Part shown: positions 1 through 8,100 of the stretch, piece after piece
How the letters are laid out: every line of letters begins with the position of its first letter
Numbering within the stretch: the first letter of the stretch is position 1
Source of the DNA: Pseudomonadota bacterium
GTDB lineage: Bacteria; SAR324; XYD2-FULL-50-16; JAHJRI01
Assembly (NCBI GenBank): GCA_022360105.1
Contig: JAKSDL010000504.1
Coordinates: forward strand, 1-28,043
Length of the DNA: 28,043 bases
Direction: 5' to 3'
The notes under the pieces: model-generated
Databases searched by the model: none
What the model was told of the DNA's origin: nothing
What the model saw: the letters and a program-made list of their open reading frames with translations, nothing else
Made by a program: the position numbers and the translations under genes

Positions 1-5
1 CGATA

Positions 6-968
6 TTAGGGAACTAATACAATGTTTCCGCAATTGCCGGATTTCATGACCTGCACATGAGATTGCGGGGCCTCTGCCAAGGGCAATTCGACAGCGATAA
101 CCGGTTTGAATGCACCAACTTTCATTGCTCCTGTTAGTGCTGCATGTGTCTCATTCGCTTCTTCAATGGTTGCATTAAATAATGACATTCCCCGGATATC
201 CGTTTCTTTGCCCATGGTTGCCCTGGGATCAATTTCAATACGCCCTCTGCTGCCTACAATCACCACTCGTCCCCGTGGTGCAAGCAGGTCTAAATCGTTT
301 TCCAGATTTACGTTGGCCAGCATCTCTATAATCAGGTTAATTCCATTTTCTTTAAGCTGTCCTTTTAGATCAGCTATATAATCGTTTTTTGAATGATCAA
401 ACACAGCTGAGGCACCTGAGTCTTTGACAGCCTTCAAACCCTTGTCAGTGCTTGCAGTTCCAAATACCTCCAAGCCGGCGGCCCTGGCTAATTGAACTGC
501 AGTAAGACCAGCCGCCCCGCTTGCTCCATGAATAAGAACACGCTCACCAGCTTTAGCTTGCCCACGATGAAACATTGCCCTCCAGGCTGCAGCAGCCGGT
601 ACCCCAAGGGATGCTCCGTGCGCAAAACTTATTCCATCAGGCAGTTTGTAAGTCCTTTCTTCCGACCCAACCATAAGCTCCGCATAGCACCCACCATGCC
701 TGCCGGCATGATAAACCCGATCACCAGGGCTAAACCTGCTAACGCCTTCTCCAATTGCTTCAACAATACCAGCTGCATCCATGCCGGGAATGTATGGCAA
801 ATCCGGAAGGACCGGATACGCACCGCCCCTGATATAGGTATCCACTGGATTGACACCCGCAGCTTTCACCTTGATAAGAACTTCTCCCCTGGCTGGTTTT
901 GGTTGTTCGATTTCTTTCACTTGCATTACCTCAGGGGCACCAAAAGATTCTACCAGAATCGCTTTCAT
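6..968 (-). CDS. NAD(P)H:quinone oxidoreductase-type zinc-independent MDR dehydrogenase
   Basis: A complete 320-aa cytoplasmic protein of the medium-chain dehydrogenase/reductase superfamily, quinone oxidoreductase (zeta-crystallin-like) branch. The N-terminal GroES-like half (about residues 1-125) carries the GVNPVDTYIRGG segment typical of the branch. The C-terminal Rossmann half has the nucleotide-binding motif HGASGAAGL at 147-155. The cysteine and histidine ligands of zinc-dependent alcohol dehydrogenases are not evident, which fits NAD(P)H-dependent reduction of quinones or enones. The real substrate cannot be read from sequence. The start is supported by GGAG a few bases upstream (AAAGGAGAAAACATG). 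The 5' flank is filled by an inverted heptamer repeat at 981-1101 that separates it from the co-directional cytochrome c gene. Length is normal for the family. Confidence 0.9.
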   Translation of the reverse strand: MKAILVESFGAPEVMQVKEIEQPKPARGEVLIKVKAAGVNPVDTYIRGGAYPVLPDLPYIPGMDAAGIVEAIGEGVSRFSPGDRVYHAGRHGGCYAELMVGSEERTYKLPDGISFAHGASLGVPAAAAWRAMFHRGQAKAGERVLIHGASGAAGLTAVQLARAAGLEVFGTASTDKGLKAVKDSGASAVFDHSKNDYIADLKGQLKENGINLIIEMLANVNLENDLDLLAPRGRVVIVGSRGRIEIDPRATMGKETDIRGMSLFNATIEEANETHAALTGAMKVGAFKPVIAVELPLAEAPQSHVQVMKSGNCGNIVLVP

Positions 969-980
969 GTTTTCTCCTTT

Positions 981-1101
981 TATCGGTTATCGGTTATCGG
1001 TTATCTAATGTCGTTAACTTAAGGGGATTGTGATTGGTTGTCATCCTGGCCAACTTTTCTTAAATTAATGGCATTAGATATCCAGTAACCGATAACTGAT
1101 A
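981..1101. repeat. Inverted repeat built from tandem TATCGGT heptamers
   Basis: Positions 981-1005 hold three tandem copies of TATCGGT plus a partial fourth. The arm 981-1010 is complementary to 1072-1101 with about 26 of 30 positions paired and two more G-T wobbles; the 61-bp centre is 1011-1071. The element almost fills the gap between the stop codon of the cytochrome c gene and the ribosome binding site of the oxidoreductase, so a transcript crossing it could fold into a long stem. The same heptamer recurs at 15640-15675. Confidence 0.8.
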
Positions 1102-1103
1102 TC

Positions 1104-1445
1104 TTAATTTGCTTTCAGTTGAATTAAATAATCGACTAGATCTTTCATCTCCTGTGACTGTTTGTCTATCGGTGCACCGGACAGATAAGTGGGAATCATC
1201 GCATAATTGATAACATCTTCCACAGAGGAATAGCGGGTCTCTACAATAAGAAAACTCTTTTTGTCGACAATGTTTCCTATTTTTTCGCCGTTTGCATGAC
1301 AGCTGGCACAACTATACTGGTTTTGACTCCCTGCAAATCCCGGATCACTGAATAGTCGCTTGCCCGGATGACTCAAAAGGTTGTTTATGGTCAAAATTAT
1401 CCCGGCAATGAACACCACCGGAAGAATTATTTTTATTAGCTTCAT
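1104..1445 (-). CDS. Small monoheme c-type cytochrome, membrane-anchored or exported
   Basis: This 113-aa protein starts with a basic residue pair and a hydrophobic stretch (about residues 5-22) acting as signal peptide or uncleaved anchor, so the rest lies in the periplasm. One heme-attachment motif, CASCH, is at 46-50. Met83 in YAMIPTYLSG is a plausible sixth heme ligand, typical of class I cytochromes c. It probably carries single electrons between periplasmic redox partners; the partners are not identifiable here. The next co-directional gene, the oxidoreductase, lies 135 bp downstream behind an inverted repeat, so joint transcription is possible but unproven. GAGG lies about 9 bases before the ATG. 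Function as an electron carrier is secure; the pathway is not. Confidence 0.85.
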   Translation of the reverse strand: MKLIKIILPVVFIAGIILTINNLLSHPGKRLFSDPGFAGSQNQYSCASCHANGEKIGNIVDKKSFLIVETRYSSVEDVINYAMIPTYLSGAPIDKQSQEMKDLVDYLIQLKAN

Positions 1446-1573
1446 TTAGAGTTTGCCTCGGACTGTTTTGATAAGCTGCTGGGAACCGGCAAGTTCCCGT
1501 TTTGCAAAAAACAATGGTTATTACTTCACCACAGTGATATAAATGCCACGTCTAGTGAATAAAAAATAACGAC

Positions 1574-1602
1574 TTGTTAATAACCGTTACTATTGCTATT
1601 AT
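1574..1602 (+). promoter_or_regulatory. Probable sigma70-type promoter of the 138-aa gene
   Basis: TTGTTA at 1574-1579 and TATTAT at 1597-1602 are separated by exactly 17 bp. Transcription would begin near 1609, about 30 bp before the ATG at 1638. No other feature explains the spacing; it is a pattern match only. Confidence 0.5.
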
Positions 1603-1637
1603 CGTGTATATCCTAACTTCAGACAAGCCGAATTCCA

Positions 1638-2054
1638 ATGTTCGACGATATAACATTCGAAAAAGCCAAAGTATACCTGAACAATCTCAGCCCAGAGATG
1701 ACAATTCTGTCTTACATCGGGTTTACTAAGAAATACCATGATCTTAACAGGCATACCTGTGCTTATTTGAAGCATCATTTTCACGGTGCTGATGCTATCG
1801 TAGTCAGAGATAATCGACGTTATTTGATTCCAATAGAATTTATTGAAGAAAGGGATTTTCTATTTCGAATTGAAAATTTTCCGGCTTCTCTGAACCGCCT
1901 CACCCAAGTCACTGACAGGCTCAAACAATCTCTAAGATCCCAGGGAATGCTCAGATTTGAAGTCATGCGGTCTGTCCCTTTATCCATGGACAGCCACCAG
2001 GATCTAATGTTTCTGCTTGATCTGGTGAATCCCCAGACCAATACCCTGATCTAA
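1638..2054 (+). CDS. Uncharacterised 138-aa cytoplasmic protein
   Basis: I do not recognise the family. The 138-residue product has no signal peptide, membrane segment or known catalytic motif. It is mixed in charge, with a His-rich patch around residues 38-49 (NRHTCAYLKHHFHG) followed by a basic segment, VRDNRRYLIPIEF. The ATG at 1638 lacks a strong Shine-Dalgarno but lies about 30 bp downstream of a well-spaced promoter, which supports it as a real gene. It is divergent from the cytochrome c gene and has no same-strand partner nearby before the efflux locus 345 bp downstream. The size suggests a small regulatory or adaptor protein, but that is speculation. Confidence 0.6.
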   Translation: MFDDITFEKAKVYLNNLSPEMTILSYIGFTKKYHDLNRHTCAYLKHHFHGADAIVVRDNRRYLIPIEFIEERDFLFRIENFPASLNRLTQVTDRLKQSLRSQGMLRFEVMRSVPLSMDSHQDLMFLLDLVNPQTNTLI

Positions 2055-2191
2055 TACTTTGCGAATAATCCTCAATTCGAAATAATCCCCGCTGTTTTTA
2101 CCAGACCACTGCATCTCCAATTTATTTTGTGTTTTACGATTTTTATTTCAATATCTTACCTTTGATTCAATTCTCAAAGCCATCGTTTACC

Positions 2192-2240
2192 TTGACACTC
2201 AAACTAATTTTCAATAAACTTTGATTGTCAAACTAATCAA
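2192..2240 (+). promoter_or_regulatory. Promoter with two MarR-type operator-like sites
   Basis: TTGACA (2192-2197) and TAAACT (2215-2220) with a 17-bp spacer form a clear sigma70-type promoter. Immediately downstream, 2221-2240 is an interrupted palindrome with arms TTGATT and AATCAA. The core TCAAACTAAT occurs twice, at 2199-2208 and 2228-2237, and the upstream copy sits in a weaker TTGA/TCAA palindrome over the promoter. Placement over and just after the -10 box is what a repressor of this transcript would need. The adjacent MarR-type remnant suggests autoregulation in the past. Confidence 0.6.
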
Positions 2241-2392
2241 TGAGGAGAGTGAGCATATGTGTCCAAAGGAAGGCTCACAAGGAACATCACTCCTATCATT
2301 TAAAACTGGCCGAGGATATTTCCGCTTGTCTTAATGATGAAGAAACGGAGTTGTTTTCTAACATGCTGAAAAAAATCAACAGAATCTTTTGA
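2240..2392 (+). pseudogene. Remnant of a MarR/AdcR-type metal-responsive regulator
   Basis: The frame from 2240 to the stop at 2390-2392 encodes about 50 residues. The last 40 (KAHKEHHSYH through LNDEETELFSNMLKKINRIF) look like the C-terminal dimerisation helices of a MarR-family regulator. The clustered histidines resemble the zinc-site histidine pair of AdcR-like members. The DNA-binding winged helix is missing. A second ATG at 2257-2259, with a good Shine-Dalgarno (GAGGAG, 2242-2247), opens a different frame that stops after 25 codons. This pattern fits an internal deletion that removed the middle of the gene and shifted the frame while leaving the promoter, ribosome site and 3' end. A short functional peptide cannot be excluded. 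The stop overlaps the Shine-Dalgarno of the efflux gene, as in an ancestral regulator-transporter operon. Confidence 0.6.
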
Positions 2393-2400
2393 GGAAGCAC

Positions 2401-3378
2401 ATGAACCCAAACTGTGAATTGAATCAAAAACAGATATCTTCCGAAAACAATGAGCGGATTACACTGTTGGTCGTCATCATCACATTGACAACGATGATAG
2501 CGGAAATAACAGCCGGTATCTTAAGCGGTTCCATGGCATTGCTTTCGGATGGAATTCACATGGGAACCCATGCTTTGGCACTTTTCATCACCCTTGCTGC
2601 CTACGTTTTTGCACGCAAGCACAGTCAGAGCCCCCATTTCTCATTCGGAACGGGTAAAGTGGGTGTGTTGGCGGGATATACGAATGCAATTTTGCTGATC
2701 TTAGCCGGCCTTGCCATGGCTTATGAATCTGTTGAACGATTAATATCACCGGTTCACATCCGTTTCAATGAGGCCATCGTGGTTGCGATGATAGGGCTGA
2801 TCGTCAATATTGGCTGTGCAATAATACTTGGACATGGAAACAACGATCATGGACATAACCATTCCCGTAATCACAATCATCATAACCATGATCTTGCTCA
2901 CAGAGACCACAACCTCCAAGCGGCTTATTTACACGTCATCACAGATGCTCTGACATCGATATTGGCAATAACGGCTTTGCTCCTTGCTAAGTTTTTCGGT
3001 TTTATCTGGGCTGATCCTTTAGTCGGTATATTAGGGGCAGCTGTTGTTGTAAAATGGGCGATCGGCCTGATCCGTCAAACAGGTTCAATTTTGCTTGATG
3101 TAGGAGATTTTACACCTGATATTAAGAAGATAAGGCAACTATTAGAGAGTGACGGAACGATTGTGAAGGATATCCATATCTGGCAGATTTCCGAAAATGA
3201 GAGATCTTTAATTGTCAGTTTGCAGACAGACACCAACAAGACCCCCAAAGATTATCATAATATGATCAAGGAATTATCCTATTTCGAGCACATCACTGTG
3301 GAAGTAAACAATGAAACCAGAATAACAAAAAATGCCAAGCCGGCTTTCTTCAAAACTGAACAACTCGCCCGGGTTTAG
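2401..3378 (+). CDS. dmeF: Cation diffusion facilitator, DmeF-type metal efflux transporter
   Basis: This inner-membrane CDF antiporter of about 325 aa exports divalent cations in exchange for protons. There are six predicted membrane segments between residues about 20 and 220, then a cytoplasmic C-terminal domain. The TM2 metal motif is SDGIHMGTHAL (Asp50, His53, His57), with His in place of the Asp of zinc-type CDFs; this H-x3-H form is a feature I associate with DmeF cobalt/nickel exporters. TM5 keeps the usual His178-x3-Asp182. The TM4-TM5 loop (145-170) is very His-rich and probably buffers metal. I chose ATG 2401 over an in-frame TTG at 2389 because GAGG precedes it at 6-nt spacing. It lies directly behind the MarR-type remnant and probably uses its promoter. 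Transport of Co/Ni rather than Zn is an inference. Confidence 0.88.
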   Translation: MNPNCELNQKQISSENNERITLLVVIITLTTMIAEITAGILSGSMALLSDGIHMGTHALALFITLAAYVFARKHSQSPHFSFGTGKVGVLAGYTNAILLILAGLAMAYESVERLISPVHIRFNEAIVVAMIGLIVNIGCAIILGHGNNDHGHNHSRNHNHHNHDLAHRDHNLQAAYLHVITDALTSILAITALLLAKFFGFIWADPLVGILGAAVVVKWAIGLIRQTGSILLDVGDFTPDIKKIRQLLESDGTIVKDIHIWQISENERSLIVSLQTDTNKTPKDYHNMIKELSYFEHITVEVNNETRITKNAKPAFFKTEQLARV

Positions 3379-3465
3379 CATGGTAGCCGGATCGAAAGGA
3401 ATGTACTTGTATCGAATACCCTGGTTACCACCGGTCTACACAACAAAAGCATAATAAAAAAGAGA

Positions 3466-5127
3466 CTAGTCAGGTCTGTTTTCCGCCAATTCAATATAGA
3501 AAGTAGTCCCCTTGCTTGTTTCGCTCACACAATCAATTGATCCGTTGAATTGCTCCGTCACCACCTTATAAATGATATGCATACCCAGCCCGGTTCCTCC
3601 CTCATTGGGTTTGGTAGTGTAGAACGGTTCATATATTTTGCTCTGAATATCTTCCGGAATCCCTCTACCGTCATCAGAGAAGATAAACAATATCATCTCA
3701 CTCTGCTTGGTAAATTTCAGGTTGATGTTCCCGGATACCCCCTTATCAAACCCGTGCATGATTGAATTTAAAATCAAATTGGTAATCAACTGCGAGTAGG
3801 CACCGGCGTATCCATTAATTTCCAGACTGTCCTCACAATCGATTGTTATGACATGCCCGGATTTGCTGATAATATTACCCATACTCATAAGGACCTGTTC
3901 AGTATACTCTTTGACCTTAAACAATCTTTTTGTCTCGGAAACCTGGTCTACTGCGACCTGTTTAAAGCTCTTAACCAGATGATAAGATTTTCTGAGATTT
4001 GAAATGATGAGTTCGGAAATATCGATACCAACATTTAGAAAATCTTCAAACTCTGATTTAGGAATCTCTTTGGCTTTATACAATTTTTTAAATTTGTTCA
4101 GTTCGTCGGTAAGATGAGAGGCACCGCTTACCCCCAGACCGAGAGGTGTGTTGATTTCATGTGCCAGACTGGCTGTTACCTCTCCCAAGGCCGCCATTCG
4201 TTCCGATTGGATAAGCCTGGATTGAGTCATTTTCAAATCAACCATGGCATCGGTTAACTCCTTGTTAGCCCTTTCCAATTGGGATTTTACAGCTTCCAAC
4301 TCAGTTTCCCTGCGTTTTCGCTCTGCCAGCTCCCCCCTCATTCGCTCGGAGTCAGAAATACGAGAGACCCGTTCTTTGACATTTTGCTGGATAGTGACTA
4401 AAAGTCTGTTTGTCGCTATGACCATGCGTGCAAATTCATCTCTTTTATGCCCCTTAGGTATGCCAAGCCTCACTCTTTCCGGATACCTGGGATCAACCCT
4501 GAGCAATTCCTCTTCGATAGCGATAAATGGTTTTGTCAAAAAATAGTGGAAAAAGATCAACAGCATAAAGGAAAGGATAAGATTCCGAAACATCCCGGTG
4601 AAAAACACGATCAAGGAGCGTCTTATAAATTCCACCCCTATTGGGTAGGTATCCACCTTAACGGTCAATTCTCCCACCTGTACGACCTTACCCATCTCAG
4701 CAAAACTGACTGGGGGTGGTAAGATTTTTAACTTGATATTATACTCCCTGCTTTGACCAAATATCGAGTCAGTCAAAGGTCTCAACCAACCGTCATCCCT
4801 GCTGCCTTGGATTTTGGAGAGTATATCGCCAACATCGGATTTTATTGAAGCTTCATAGATAGGTTTATATTCAAACAAACCACTGATTAACTCGGTAGCA
4901 TATTCCCGATCCAGACTATAGGCTGCTTGAGAAGCTGATTGTTCAATGATGTTCAATACTTGTGAAACGGTCGATTCCAGACTTTCTTCCTGGCGATAGA
5001 AATCGAGATAGATTTGAAAAAAGCTGAACATCATCCCCAAAACGACGGCGATAGCAACTGCCGCTTTAGCCTGTTTGTAAGAAAGACGATCTCTCAATCT
5101 GAATTTGGAGGGGAATGAATCTCTCAT
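3466..5127 (-). CDS. Membrane-bound sensor histidine kinase (HisKA/HATPase_c)
   Basis: A 553-aa sensor kinase. TM1 (about 21-41) and TM2 (172-197) flank a periplasmic sensor region of about 130 residues that I cannot assign. A HAMP-like linker (198-250) and a coiled coil (about 250-310) lead to the dimerisation domain, with phospho-acceptor His323 in SLAHEINTPLG. The ATP-binding domain shows the N box (Asn454), DDGRGIPED at 485-493 and GGTGLG at 510-515. No receiver domain is fused, and no response regulator is encoded nearby. The ATG is only 14 bp after the stop of the NRPS-PKS gene, on the same strand, so it is probably translated from the same mRNA. Its Shine-Dalgarno is weak. The kinase could regulate or respond to the NRPS-PKS product, but nothing in its sequence shows that. 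Confidence 0.93.
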   Translation of the reverse strand: MRDSFPSKFRLRDRLSYKQAKAAVAIAVVLGMMFSFFQIYLDFYRQEESLESTVSQVLNIIEQSASQAAYSLDREYATELISGLFEYKPIYEASIKSDVGDILSKIQGSRDDGWLRPLTDSIFGQSREYNIKLKILPPPVSFAEMGKVVQVGELTVKVDTYPIGVEFIRRSLIVFFTGMFRNLILSFMLLIFFHYFLTKPFIAIEEELLRVDPRYPERVRLGIPKGHKRDEFARMVIATNRLLVTIQQNVKERVSRISDSERMRGELAERKRRETELEAVKSQLERANKELTDAMVDLKMTQSRLIQSERMAALGEVTASLAHEINTPLGLGVSGASHLTDELNKFKKLYKAKEIPKSEFEDFLNVGIDISELIISNLRKSYHLVKSFKQVAVDQVSETKRLFKVKEYTEQVLMSMGNIISKSGHVITIDCEDSLEINGYAGAYSQLITNLILNSIMHGFDKGVSGNINLKFTKQSEMILFIFSDDGRGIPEDIQSKIYEPFYTTKPNEGGTGLGMHIIYKVVTEQFNGSIDCVSETSKGTTFYIELAENRPD

Positions 5128-5141
5128 TTATAGCACCATGG

Positions 5142-8100
5142 TTATTCGCCAAGCTTTTTGGTTAATGCAGTTGCTATCGATTTCACATTTGGCTCAAGAT
5201 TCATTGTGTAGTGATTGCCGGGAATCTTTATTACAGTCACACCGTGCTCAGCCAAGTCTATCCAGTCCCTTTCCGGGTGAAGTGAATACTCTGGAAGAGC
5301 TTCAGTATGCTTAAAAAAAAGGATCTCCTTGGCATATGGTTTCGCAACATATGCTTTCATGGCTTTTAGATGGGTTTTCGCTATATCAATACAATTTTTA
5401 ACAAAGTCTTCTGAAAGCTCATAACCAGTGTCAATAGAATTATTTGTGGTAACAATATAATTAACCAATTCCTCTGATCCAAGAGATTCAAAAGTGCTTT
5501 TTTCAAGCGGAAGGCTTCTCCCAAAAAGTAAAAAAGCAATTTCAGCATCAGATTGAAAAGACCCTTCATGTGCTGTGTTTGGTCCTGGTGTATCAATCAG
5601 CACCAACAAGTCAACTTCCTTTTCCTTTTTGAGTAGTTTGCCAGCCATTTCATAAGCTACCAAACCTCCAAATGATGCCCCTCCAAGCAAATAAGGCCCT
5701 GTTGGTTGTAAACTGATCATTTCCGAAAGGTAAAAATCCGCCATCTCTTCAACACTGTGTAACAATTTTGATATGTCTTTGATGCCACGAGATTGAAAAG
5801 CGTAAAGCGGCTGACTGTTTTTTAGATTTTTCGCCAAGGCGATATAATTAAACACAAAACCACCTCCAGGGTGAACCAGGAATAATCGTCTTTTTGCCGG
5901 ATCACCTTTTTGAATCTGAATTAACGATTCAAAGTGATCCAATTGTTGAGAAGCAATGCTGGATTCTTGCAGGTCGAGCCTACATTGAACAGCCTTTGAA
6001 AAACCTGCAATGGTCGATTCTTCCAAAATGGATTTTTCTGTAACAGCTCCAGGAAAAACCTCCCCTAGTTTTGCTATCAAGCGGACAGCCATTAAGGAAT
6101 CACCACCTAATTCAAAAAAATCTTCATGAATGCTGATTCTTTCAATATCCAGAAATTCTTGCCAGATTTGTGAAATTTTATGTTCTATATCGTTTCTTGG
6201 TGCGACATATGTTTCCTCTTCCGAAGCTGCTGTTAAAGGAAGGCTGATGTTTTGTGTCGGCTCCCTTTCTGCCGATAATAATACGCTCTTAGATTTTAGA
6301 CGACTGAGTCTGTTATAGAGGTCAATGGTAGAAATGATCAACTGGGTGGTAAAATTCTGTGATAGAATCCGATGTAGGACTTCAACACCCTCTTCCCGAC
6401 TCATTAAAAAATACAAATCCTGATCGTCCTTGGTTTTCCACCCATCCCAGTTCACTGTAATCCAACGTATGGGTGAATAGCGGTCCAGCAACTTGGCAAA
6501 ACAATCTAAAAAGTGGTTTGCCGCCGCATACGCTGTGAAATCAACTCCACCAGTTATACAAGATAAAGATGAAAACATCATGATAAATGAGACTTGTTTG
6601 TTCTTGAAGATATTCTCTAAAACAAACGCACCGTTCACTTTTGGATTAAATTGTCTTTCACAAACATCTGGGTTCAATTTATTGATTTTATGAAAAGTTT
6701 GATCTCCAATATCACCTGCTGCATGAAATACCCCATTAATCTGGCCAAAATGTTCTTCTATTCTTTCAACAGCCGTTTCCATTTGATTTTCGTTCGAAAC
6801 ATCCGCCTCCAAAACGAGGATCTGGGCACCATACCGCTCCATTTGTTTCAGTTGTTCGATCTTGTTTAAGATGGATTCCGACTCTGAATTTAATTCTATA
6901 CATTTCTGCCAATCAGACTTTTGCGGAAACGGCGAACGACCAAGCAAAGCAATTTTAGCCATCACTGTTTTTGCCAGGTATTCAGCGACCATCAAGCCGA
7001 TACTTCCTAATCCACCGGTAATTAAATAAACACCACCTCGTTTAAGTTGAATGGCATTTTGGGATATGGGTTCACAATAGCGCTTTTCAAAAGCCTGCAC
7101 CCATCGATATTCATTGCGATAGGCTATTATTCTGTCATCACCAAACAACCCGATTTCCCTGATTAACCGGGGAATTAAATCATCAGCTTCCTTGGAATTT
7201 GCATCAGGAATGGATATATCAGCACTCTGGCAATAGAGGTGCGGGTATTCAAGATGCAAGGTATTAACCAGTGCCAGTATTGTGGCTTTACCGGGAGATA
7301 ACTGCTCATTACCCTGAACCTCCTGCATGTTATCGCTCACCACCTGAATCTGCATCAAACGCTTCAGGTCAGCAACTTCAAATGCTTTGATCAGGTTTAT
7401 CAGACTGTAAAAACCAACTTCCTGCAGGGAATTAAAATACTCCAATCCCCAGTATTCTTGCCCAATCAGACTCCATAGGTGCATAATCTTTTGCGGGATA
7501 TACCCTCTTGCCTGGAGGACCTTTGCCAGTTCCTCATAGTCGGCTGCTTGATTGGGATTAATCTGATACCAGTGGTTTTCAATTCTTCGAAACTGACTTC
7601 CCATAGAGATTTCAATCACCTGCTGATCATTTTCTCGTAATGATTCCGCGATCCTTTTCCCAAATCCCATGCGATCTACAAACACAAGCCATTTCATGGC
7701 ATAGGGTAGATCTATCTTATCTGAAAACCGGTGACTATGATAGGTTTGCTTCCAGGTTGGCAGATAAAACCAATCGCCCAGGTTTGGAATTTTAGCAGTA
7801 GAGAGGGTTGGCTTGTTCTCTTTGGAAATCCAGTGTCTTCTTCTTTCAAACGGATAAGTCGGTAGAGGCACCCGATACCGTTTTGTGGAGGAGTTGAGTT
7901 TTTCCCAGTTGATTTTCACTCCATGGAGCCATAGCCTTCCGAGACTTGCCAGAATATACTCCCTGTCGGAATGTCTCGATGTCAGGTGACGAATTGACGA
8001 AACAGCAACATGATCCTTGGTTTTTTCAAGGTTCTGCACGGATAATGTTCTCAAAACCCTACCCGGCCCCACTTCCAATAAGGCAATATCGGGTTTTCTA

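Noticed and set aside
492..1022. 176-codon plus-strand open frame
   Set aside because: It is antisense to the quinone-oxidoreductase gene and extends into the heptamer repeat; no family features.
981..1101. CRISPR array suggested by regularly repeated GGTTATC words
   Set aside because: The unit is 7 bp and tandem, with no 25-40 bp repeats separated by unique spacers, and there are no cas genes.
2389..2400. TTG start for the efflux transporter giving four extra residues
   Set aside because: It overlaps the stop of the regulator remnant and the Shine-Dalgarno; ATG 2401 has GAGG at a proper distance.
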